From contig JAOTVB010000003.1 in NCBI GenBank assembly GCA_029863605.1, positions 84,333 to 137,657 on the forward strand: a stretch of DNA of 53,325 nucleotides, written 5' to 3'. The notes below the pieces were generated by a model that searched no databases, was not told the origin of the DNA, and saw nothing but the letters and a program-made list of their open reading frames with translations. Below are positions 8,470 to 15,142 of this stretch, in pieces. Position 1 is the stretch's first letter. Each line of letters begins with the position of its first letter. This DNA comes from Myxococcales bacterium (lineage in GTDB: Bacteria; Myxococcota_A; Polyangia; Polyangiales; Houyiibacteriaceae). Both the position numbers and the translations under genes were made by a program.

Positions 8470-8892
8470 ATGATGTCCGCTTCAGCTCTTGCTCTGATCG
8501 GTTACGTCGCGTGGACGTTGCTTTTGGTCATCACGATCATCAGCGTGCGAACGTGGATTTCGCTGATGGGGAAGCGTGAGAGCTACAGCTTCAAACCCGA
8601 CGGCTCTGACGTGTCGGAGGCCTCGGTTCGGCTGTGTCGTGTGCACGCGAATTGCGTCGAGAACCTGCCAATTTTCGGTGCGATCATTCTCGTGGCCATC
8701 GCCACTGGGCACTCGGACATCACGGATTCCTTGGCGTTATGGGTGCTAGCGGCTCGGGTCGCGCAGTCGGTCACTCACCTCATATCAACCAGCAACCTTG
8801 CGGTCACCGTCCGTGTGACGTTCTTTACCGTGCAGCTAGCGATCGAAGCCTGGTGGGTAATACAACTAGCAAAAGTCGCCCTCAGCGCTTAA
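8470..8892 (+). CDS. MAPEG family membrane protein
   Basis: A 140-residue integral membrane protein with about four helices. RLCRVHANCVENLPIF near residues 56-71 is the family signature of MAPEG proteins (membrane-associated proteins in eicosanoid and glutathione metabolism). Bacterial members include microsomal glutathione S-transferase-like enzymes; the substrate is not predictable. Two ATG codons are adjacent (8470 and 8473). It is the last gene of the plus-strand frd cluster and ends at a hairpin shared with the convergent dnaE2 gene. A link to the glutathione genes at 24-27 kb is possible but not shown. Confidence 0.83.
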   Translation: MMSASALALIGYVAWTLLLVITIISVRTWISLMGKRESYSFKPDGSDVSEASVRLCRVHANCVENLPIFGAIILVAIATGHSDITDSLALWVLAARVAQSVTHLISTSNLAVTVRVTFFTVQLAIEAWWVIQLAKVALSA

Positions 8893-8894
8893 GG

Positions 8895-8924
8895 CACTAG
8901 TGTGCGGAGATCCGTACACTAGTG
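8895..8924. terminator. Hairpin between convergent MAPEG gene and dnaE2
   Basis: CACTAGTGTGCGGA (8895-8908) pairs with TCCGTACACTAGTG (8911-8924) over 14 positions with one G-U wobble, leaving a very short loop. It fills the 26-base gap between the converging genes and covers the dnaE2 stop codon. There is no T-run on either side, so it may act as a bidirectional stall or mRNA-end stabiliser rather than a classical intrinsic terminator. Confidence 0.55.
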
Positions 8925-11900
8925 GAAGTCGCGAGATCGATGGGTCTGGGCGGCAACGGCAACGTCCGGGGCCCATAGCGCCTTCGCGATGAGATGAATG
9001 ACACCGTCGGCTTTCTGAATTTGGCCCGTGACTCCGAGGAGCGAAGCGGTTTTTGCGAGAGCTGCGTAGCGATCGAAGACCCTCTTCCACACTACGACGT
9101 TGACGAAGCCCGTCTCGTCTTCGAGGGTGAAGAATGTGACCCCCGAGGCGGTTCCGGGGCGTTGACGGCAGATCACCATGCCGACATAGCTCAGGTTTTC
9201 ACCGTGAGCGCAGGCACGAATGTTTTCGGCCTTCGGAAAACCGCGCGATCGTAGAATGTCGCGGAGGCCCCGCATGGGATGCCCGCGTGTGCTGTGGTGA
9301 CTCGCTCGATAGTCCCAGAGGACCTGATCTTCGTTCATGAGTGACGCAAACGAGATCTGGCTCGATGCTGGCTCGAGAGGCAGTGAATCTCGAGTGAAAC
9401 GAGAGAGGCTTCGGACTTGCCAAATCGCATCACGCCGATTGAGGCCAAAACATTCGAATGCACCCGACTCCGCAAGCGCATGCAAAGCCTTCTTGTTGAG
9501 CCCCGTCTCACGCACGAACGTCGCGAGATTCGGGTAAGGCGCGTTCGTGTCTTCGATGCGCTCCCGCTCCACCACCCCGAGCCCCTTCACATACCGAAGC
9601 CCCATCCGCACTGCAGTAACAGTGCCAGTGTCAGCGATCATCTCCAGGGTGCAGTCCCAGTTACTTTTGTTGATGTCGATGGGAAGGACTTGGACTCCGT
9701 GACGTTTGGCGTCTTCGACGAGCGTGGCAGGGGTATAAAATCCCATGGGTTGGGCATTTAGGATGGCGCAGGTGAAGGCTTCGTGGTGGTGGCACTTGAG
9801 CCATGCCGTCACGTACGCCAGTAGTGCAAACGATGCAGCGTGACTTTCGGGAAAGCCGTACTCACCGAAGCCCCGAATCTGCGAGAATACGCGCTCGGCA
9901 AATTCTTCGGGGATGCCTTCGGCAATCATGCGAGGGATCATTCGGGTTCGGTGCTTTTCGATTCGACCAGACCTGCGCCAGGCAGCCATGTCACGGCGAA
10001 GCTGATCGGCCTCACCTGGCGTATACCCGGCTGCTTCGACGGCGAGCTTCATCACCTGCTCTTGAAAGATCGGCACGCCAAGTGTCTTCTTCAGGATTCG
10101 TTCGAGCTTCGGATGAGGGTAGAGGATTTCTTCCTCGCCTTTTCGGCGCCGGAGGTAAGGGTGAACCATATCGCCCTGAATCGGCCCCGGGCGAACGATC
10201 GCGACCTCGACGACCAAGTCATAGAAGGTACTCGGCCGAAGTCGCGGAAGCATCGCCATCTGCGCACGACTTTCTATTTGGAACACACCGACGGTATCGC
10301 CGGCGGAAACCATGTCGTAGGTCGCCCGATCTTCGGCAGGCACGGTGGCTATCTCGAGCGATTCGCCCTTGTTTGCATGCAGAAGGTCAAAGGCATGGTG
10401 AATGCAGGTCAGTGCACCGAGGCCTAGAAGGTCGACCTTGAACAGGGCGAGGTTCTCGACGTCGTACTTGTCCCATTGAATCACCGTGCGCGCCTCCATC
10501 GTTGCGGGCTCGATCGGAACGATCTCGTCGACCGGCCGATGTCCGAGTAGAAACCCGCCAGGATGAATCGATAAATGCCTCGGAAAATCGAGGATCTGGG
10601 ATGCCAAAGAACAAAGAAGGCCAGTCGCTCGCGCGTCCTTTTCGAGCCCTGCTTCGCGGAGAAGCTCGGGATTGAGGACATCGTCGCGATGGCGGAGCAG
10701 GCGTGTTGCGGTTTCGAGATCGGTCCGCGCGAGCCCGAGCACCTTGCCTACGTCACGCACCGCCGAACGGATCCGATATCGAATGACATTGGCCACCATG
10801 GCCGCACGATGACGCCCATACTTTTCGTACACGTGTTGAATGACTTCTTCTCGGCGGTCGTGCTCGATGTCGAGGTCGATGTCGGGAGGCTCTGCGCGTT
10901 CGACGCTCAAAAACCGTTCGAACAAAAGGTCCATTCGAACCGGGTCGATTGCGGTGATCCCGAGACAGAAGCACACGGCACTGTTGGCCGCGCTTCCGCG
11001 CCCCTGGCACAGGATGTTGCTCTCGCGGCAGTACTGCACGATCTCATGCATCGTGAGAAAGTAGCCACCGTAATCGAGACGTCGGATGATCGTGAGCTCG
11101 CGTTCGATCTGCGCGCCAACATCGGAAGGAACGTCGCCTCCGTATCGGTTGCGCGCGCCTTGAAAAGTGAGCTCACGAAGCCAACTCTGCTCGGTTTGAC
11201 CGCTCGGAAGGCTCTCTTCGGGATATCGATAACGAATGTCATCGAGGCTGAAGTTGCATTGCTCGGCAATGTCGAGGGTAAGTCGCAAGCAATCGGGGTC
11301 ATCGCCAAAGACGCGGGTCATCTGCTCGCCTGTTTTGAGGTCGTACTCGGCGTTTCCGCGGATCGTGTGCCCTGCTTCCGACAGCACTTTCCCCCCGCGA
11401 ATGCAGGCCAAAACGTCTTGGAGAGGGCGTCGAGCCTTCTCGTGATAGAGCACCTCGTTGGCGCCAAGCACTCGCGTATCGAGCTCTCGAGCAACGTCAC
11501 GAAGGGCTCGCTCCAATGGCCTTTCGTGGTCTTGGAGGTGACGGGCACAAAGGGCAAACAAAGAGGAATGTTGCTGGCTCGGGTGCAACGCACGCAATGA
11601 TTCGGGTGTCGTGCAAAGAAAGAGCAAATCGCGCGCTTCTTCGATATCGGAGATGTGAACGAGAGATTGCCCCTTTTCGCACCGAGCATGTCCGCGAGAC
11701 AACGCTCTACACAAATCGGCATAACCGCGTCGTGTCTTGGCAAGAGCAACGACGTGATGCGCGTGTCTGTCGATGCCGAGGGTTAGCTGCGCGCCTGTAA
11801 TGATGCGTACGCCGAGGTCTTTGGCGCGCATGTGCGCACGAACCAGCCCATAGACACCGTCTCGATCGGTGATGGCGATGGCGGGAAGCCCGAGCGCATG

Positions 11901-11987
11901 TGCGCGCTCGACCAGCTCTTCGGGGAAAGACGCGCCTTCCAAAAAGCTGTGGTTCGTCTTGACCCACAACGGAACGTACATGCCCAT
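8919..11987 (-). CDS. dnaE2: Error-prone DNA polymerase DnaE2 (ImuC)
   Basis: A 1022-residue C-family polymerase alpha subunit. It begins with a PHP domain (KTNHSFLEGASFPEELV, ITDRDGVYG), contains LCQGRGSAANS near 327-336 and the catalytic PPDIDLDIEHDRR near 367-379 with the acidic metal ligands, and carries FPESHAASFALLAYVTAWLK in the fingers region. It is about 140 residues shorter than replicative DnaE and lacks the C-terminal tau-binding extension, which defines the DnaE2/ImuC class. It performs translesion synthesis with ImuA and ImuB after DNA damage. It follows imuB by 7 bases and shares the LexA-type promoter at 14149-14176. A short degenerate repeat at 9620-9634 encodes an IADTGTVTAV insertion not typical of the family. 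Confidence 0.95.
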   Translation of the reverse strand: MGMYVPLWVKTNHSFLEGASFPEELVERAHALGLPAIAITDRDGVYGLVRAHMRAKDLGVRIITGAQLTLGIDRHAHHVVALAKTRRGYADLCRALSRGHARCEKGQSLVHISDIEEARDLLFLCTTPESLRALHPSQQHSSLFALCARHLQDHERPLERALRDVARELDTRVLGANEVLYHEKARRPLQDVLACIRGGKVLSEAGHTIRGNAEYDLKTGEQMTRVFGDDPDCLRLTLDIAEQCNFSLDDIRYRYPEESLPSGQTEQSWLRELTFQGARNRYGGDVPSDVGAQIERELTIIRRLDYGGYFLTMHEIVQYCRESNILCQGRGSAANSAVCFCLGITAIDPVRMDLLFERFLSVERAEPPDIDLDIEHDRREEVIQHVYEKYGRHRAAMVANVIRYRIRSAVRDVGKVLGLARTDLETATRLLRHRDDVLNPELLREAGLEKDARATGLLCSLASQILDFPRHLSIHPGGFLLGHRPVDEIVPIEPATMEARTVIQWDKYDVENLALFKVDLLGLGALTCIHHAFDLLHANKGESLEIATVPAEDRATYDMVSAGDTVGVFQIESRAQMAMLPRLRPSTFYDLVVEVAIVRPGPIQGDMVHPYLRRRKGEEEILYPHPKLERILKKTLGVPIFQEQVMKLAVEAAGYTPGEADQLRRDMAAWRRSGRIEKHRTRMIPRMIAEGIPEEFAERVFSQIRGFGEYGFPESHAASFALLAYVTAWLKCHHHEAFTCAILNAQPMGFYTPATLVEDAKRHGVQVLPIDINKSNWDCTLEMIADTGTVTAVRMGLRYVKGLGVVERERIEDTNAPYPNLATFVRETGLNKKALHALAESGAFECFGLNRRDAIWQVRSLSRFTRDSLPLEPASSQISFASLMNEDQVLWDYRASHHSTRGHPMRGLRDILRSRGFPKAENIRACAHGENLSYVGMVICRQRPGTASGVTFFTLEDETGFVNVVVWKRVFDRYAALAKTASLLGVTGQIQKADGVIHLIAKALWAPDVAVAAQTHRSRDFH
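9620..9634. repeat. CAGTGCCAGTGTCAG motif inside dnaE2
   Basis: This 15-mer is identical to 50628-50642 near the metallophosphoesterase stop, and its CAGTGCCAG core resembles the motif at 48203-48227. Here it lies in the coding sequence of dnaE2, encoding part of a Thr/Val-rich stretch. It may be a genome-wide dispersed short repeat. Confidence 0.5.
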
Positions 11988-11994
11988 GACAGGC

Positions 11995-13485
11995 TCAATC
12001 GAGCACTCCGTGGAGGAACCAACGTTTGCGAGGTCGATCGTAGAAGAGCCAAAGCAAGTCTCCGTAGTTGGTTTCGGCGTAGTAGTAGTCGCGCTCGACC
12101 AAACGCTTCCACCAACCGCCGCTCACGCGGTAAGGGCCATACAAATGCTCGATGGCTTGGTTTTGCGACAGTAACGGTCCCGCTTCGGGCTCCTTGGGCT
12201 TGCGAGGAGGCAGTGGTTTGGGTCGGGCAAAGACACGGCGAATCATCGCTGGCTTTTCGGAGGACGTGTTCGTGGACCCTTCGGCACGTTGAACCGGCTC
12301 CCAACGAAACGACGCCTCGGGCAAGTGCGCTTCGCTTAAGGATGCTTTGGTGACCGATTGCTCGCCATAGGCCGCGCGAATCCTCGCAAGCGCCCGGTGT
12401 GCGGCCCCCATGTCGCGCGCAGACCGATGCCCAGGCAGACAAGCTTGCTCGGCGCGTGCACGGACGGTGTTCGTGAGGATCTCCACCTCTTCGACCGCAC
12501 CCCCGAGCTTCGCTCCGCCTAGGCGAAGCCGAATGAGCTCGAGCAACGTCATCAAATCCAACGTTGGCGAAGCAGGCTCGATGTGCTCTTGGTGAAGGGG
12601 GGCACGCTCTAAATGAAGCGAGAGCTCGAGGGACTCGACGGCCTCACCGCGCGCTCGAACCTGATGAAGAAGCGAATGAAGAGCCCCTTTGATCGCGAAT
12701 AACAACCGATGTTGATCGTCATCGGGCGGATCGACTTGGAACGAGATTCGCGATGGCTCATCGAAGGCAGAAGCCTGAATTGGAAGCTGCAAGCCTTCGG
12801 CAAAGAGGTCATGAAGCGCGCTTGCCTCCGCACCAAAACGGCTGTGAAGCTCACCTGCAGGCAACCCCAAAAAATCGCCTAGAGTTTCGATGCCCAAAGC
12901 GGCCAAGCTCTCGCAGGCGTCTCCAGGCAAATCGAACTCGCCAAGTGGGGTTTTGTCGGATTGTTCTCGCTCTTGATCGGGACTTTCGAGGATCGTGACC
13001 CCATCATGCAACATGGCGACCGCAAGCGTTCGATAGCGATGAAAGCCGACGGTCACCGAGCTGTGCCAATGCCGGGCCCGTAAGTAACGATGGATACAGG
13101 TAGCCCAGTTGCGATAGCTACCATAAAGTCGACGAAGGCCCTGTGGATCGACGTGAAATGCGCCGGTTTGGTCGATCGCTTCGACTTTGGGCGAGAATGT
13201 TTGAAGAGAGGCGATCAGCTCTTGTGTGATCGCCGAAGCCTCGTCGGGTGACACGACGGCGGTGTGCAGATTGGGAACCAGGTCACGCGCTACGGTTTGG
13301 CGCATGCCGATGCGAAGTCGACATTTGCGCGCGAAGCCATTGAGGTGAGTGATACGGCCATGGGGTCCCTCGTCGTCGACGACGGCGACAGGAGCATTCT
13401 GCCCAGGAGAATTCCAATGAGGCTTTTGCCGAAGCAGGATCTGCATCGGAAACATCGGCAAAAGAACGCAGGTCATTCGTCTCAT
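11995..13485 (-). CDS. imuB: ImuB, inactive Y-family polymerase-like mutagenesis protein
   Basis: A 496-residue member of the ImuB branch of Y-family polymerases. The open frame extends about 107 codons further upstream, but that part is antisense-like sequence inside imuA; the ATG at 13483-13485 overlaps the imuA stop as ATGA and gives the family start MRRMTCVLLPMFPMQ. The catalytic Asp of active Y-family enzymes is replaced near MFPMQ, and the SIDEA-type motif reads AIDQTG, so catalysis should be lost, as known for ImuB. The C-terminal GWWKRLVERDYYYAETNYGDL and WFLHGVLD are typical of ImuB. It is the hub linking ImuA, DnaE2 and the beta clamp. Confidence 0.92.
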   Translation of the reverse strand: MRRMTCVLLPMFPMQILLRQKPHWNSPGQNAPVAVVDDEGPHGRITHLNGFARKCRLRIGMRQTVARDLVPNLHTAVVSPDEASAITQELIASLQTFSPKVEAIDQTGAFHVDPQGLRRLYGSYRNWATCIHRYLRARHWHSSVTVGFHRYRTLAVAMLHDGVTILESPDQEREQSDKTPLGEFDLPGDACESLAALGIETLGDFLGLPAGELHSRFGAEASALHDLFAEGLQLPIQASAFDEPSRISFQVDPPDDDQHRLLFAIKGALHSLLHQVRARGEAVESLELSLHLERAPLHQEHIEPASPTLDLMTLLELIRLRLGGAKLGGAVEEVEILTNTVRARAEQACLPGHRSARDMGAAHRALARIRAAYGEQSVTKASLSEAHLPEASFRWEPVQRAEGSTNTSSEKPAMIRRVFARPKPLPPRKPKEPEAGPLLSQNQAIEHLYGPYRVSGGWWKRLVERDYYYAETNYGDLLWLFYDRPRKRWFLHGVLD

Positions 13486-14138
13486 CGGAAATCTCGCAGC
13501 CCTGTCGGTGCAATCGGTTTCGTCAATGCGAGCTCGGTGGCGAGGCCGACTTTGTCTTTGAGAATGCGGGAATGAACTTCGAAACGATCCGCATGCAGGG
13601 GGCCGCGTCGTGGCTCGACCCGCAAACCCACCAAAGGACCCGATGATGGTTCTTCGTATGCGTTCGAGGTGAGTAAGAGGATCCGCCCGTCGTACTGCCG
13701 CAACACACCCTGAAGACGACCTTGCCAGTTGACCGAAGATCCTGGCGGCAGCGCATCGGTGAGGTCGACCACCGTCAATCCAAAGGCGCCCGATCTGGCA
13801 AGCCATTCGGCTGCGCGTACCAACGCAAACGGACCTCGATCACGGGGCACGTGAATCGCGATGAAAGTGTCGAGGTCTACGCCGGCCGAAGCGAGGTCAG
13901 GAGGAAAGAGCGCACCGTCTTTTGGTTGCACCCAAGCTACGAGCTCGTTGTGTGCCTGCACATGGATCACGCACGACACTGCAGTGGTCGTCCGTGCACA
14001 CGCATGCTGCCCCGAAACCTCGACCAACCGCGCCCGGGGCAAGAGCTCAGACAGGGGTAGACCGGCTGAGCGGGAGGACGAAGGGACGAGAGTCGCCTCG
14101 AGCTCGATCACCTCTGCTTCGACAGTCCCAGAAGTCAT
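13482..14138 (-). CDS. imuA: ImuA, RecA-like SOS mutagenesis accessory protein
   Basis: A 218-residue RecA-like protein by position and fold pattern (ARLVEVSGQHACARTTTAV, then LTVVDLTDAL). The P-loop region at 43-51 reads GQHACARTT, with Arg49 where RecA has the Walker A Lys, so ATP hydrolysis is doubtful; weak P-loops are common in ImuA. A TTG at 14162 would lengthen the frame but falls inside the promoter, so ATG at 14136-14138 is chosen. That leaves a leader of only about four bases, implying a nearly leaderless mRNA. It forms the first gene of imuA-imuB-dnaE2. Confidence 0.8.
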   Translation of the reverse strand: MTSGTVEAEVIELEATLVPSSSRSAGLPLSELLPRARLVEVSGQHACARTTTAVSCVIHVQAHNELVAWVQPKDGALFPPDLASAGVDLDTFIAIHVPRDRGPFALVRAAEWLARSGAFGLTVVDLTDALPPGSSVNWQGRLQGVLRQYDGRILLLTSNAYEEPSSGPLVGLRVEPRRGPLHADRFEVHSRILKDKVGLATELALTKPIAPTGLRDFR

Positions 14139-14148
14139 GGGACCACTC

Positions 14149-14176
14149 AGTATACTGAACAAAAGATCAGTTACAA
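14149..14176 (-). promoter_or_regulatory. SOS promoter of imuA-imuB-dnaE2 with LexA box as spacer
   Basis: Reading the minus strand, TTGTAA (14176-14171) is followed by exactly 16 bases, CTGATCTTTTGTTCAG (14170-14155), then TATACT (14154-14149). The 16 bases match the Myxococcus-type LexA consensus CTRHAMRYBYGTTCAG at 14 of 16 positions by my count, with half-sites CTGATC and CTGAAC. LexA bound here would block polymerase directly. The -10 lies about 11 bases before the imuA ATG. Confidence 0.75.
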
Positions 14177-14197
14177 GAGAGACGAGGAGTCGAGTGA

Positions 14198-15142
14198 TTA
14201 CAGGGGTTTGGAATCCTGGGGTGTGTCCCCCCAGAGCTGGAGAATCCCAGTAGCAAGCCCCCGCAGGAGCGACATCGCCATGCTGAAATGGTCTTCGAGG
14301 ACCCCGAGAAGGATTTCGACGTCGATCCGGAAGGCGACGAGATCTTCGACAACCTCGGCTCGGAACCAGCGTCGTTTGTCGGCCATGGCGTCGATTGAGC
14401 CCACCGAACCCCCTGGCCCCAAACGGAAGTGTTGTTCCGGGTCGGTTGCGTGGCAGTCGATGACGCCGCGAAGGGGCAATAGAAAATACGTGCTTCGATC
14501 ACCAACGTTCCAAAGCACCTCTCCTTTGGGCAGATGAACCTCCTGTACCTCACGTGCGAGATCGGCGATGGCATCGATCTCACTTTTCGCGAAAGAAAAG
14601 GTCTTCCGTAGAAACGCCATTCGCTCCACCAAATCAAAAGGTCGATCGGGACAAGGGAAAGGCTCGCCAACCGGGCCAAAGCCGGCGTTCTCACCGAGCT
14701 GTCGTCGTGCTATCAGCACTTCTTGGCTCGTTCCTCGTATCACGCGCTTGAGCAGTGCGAAGTGTTCCTCGAAGATCTCTTGTGCATCTTCGATGGTCAT
14801 GGCGAGGGTCACCATGTGTTCGAGGGCTAAGCAATCATAGCCCTTTTCTTCTTCGGCGAGTGCACTGACACCCCCGACTACGCTTCGAGGACCGAAACGG
14901 CGAATGGCCTTGCCGTTGCGGATGATTTCGCATTTGCCTGACACGACGTATTGGACCTCCAACGCAGGAGCACCTTCTCGGCAGACGTACGAACCCTTCG
15001 CAAAAGCTCGCTGCCGCGTGTTGGCTGCAACGACTTGGGCAATCTCAGGTGGCACCTCTGCGAAACCCGGAATTGTGCGCAAAAAGAGGAATCGTTGAAA
15101 ACGATCCATCTCTGTAGGCTGTTCGAGCGCTTCTTCAGGCAA
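14198..15142 (-). CDS. Protein with two cyclic-nucleotide-binding domains
   Basis: A 314-residue soluble protein with two cNMP-binding (CAP effector-like) folds, about residues 20-145 and 165-300. The first has FAKGSYVCREGAPALEVQYVVSGKCEI and the second HLPKGEVLWNVGDRSTYFLLPLRGVI. No helix-turn-helix or kinase domain follows, so it is probably a sensor or adaptor, not a transcription factor. The start is TTG at 15142, supported by GGAGGAG (15153-15159) and by an 8-base overlap with the transporter gene; ATG at 15109 is an alternative. The tight coupling suggests it senses a nucleotide signal for that transporter. Fusions of transporter, HEAT and cNMP domains exist in related families, to my knowledge. 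Confidence 0.82.
   Translation of the reverse strand: MPEEALEQPTEMDRFQRFLFLRTIPGFAEVPPEIAQVVAANTRQRAFAKGSYVCREGAPALEVQYVVSGKCEIIRNGKAIRRFGPRSVVGGVSALAEEEKGYDCLALEHMVTLAMTIEDAQEIFEEHFALLKRVIRGTSQEVLIARRQLGENAGFGPVGEPFPCPDRPFDLVERMAFLRKTFSFAKSEIDAIADLAREVQEVHLPKGEVLWNVGDRSTYFLLPLRGVIDCHATDPEQHFRLGPGGSVGSIDAMADKRRWFRAEVVEDLVAFRIDVEILLGVLEDHFSMAMSLLRGLATGILQLWGDTPQDSKPL

Noticed and set aside
10575..11600. Plus-strand 341-codon open frame inside dnaE2
   Set aside because: It is antisense to a polymerase with a continuous family match, has no motif of its own and is not preceded by a ribosome site.
13486..13806. 107-codon N-terminal extension of imuB
   Set aside because: It overlaps imuA, has no similarity to ImuB proteins, and a start overlapping the imuA stop is available.
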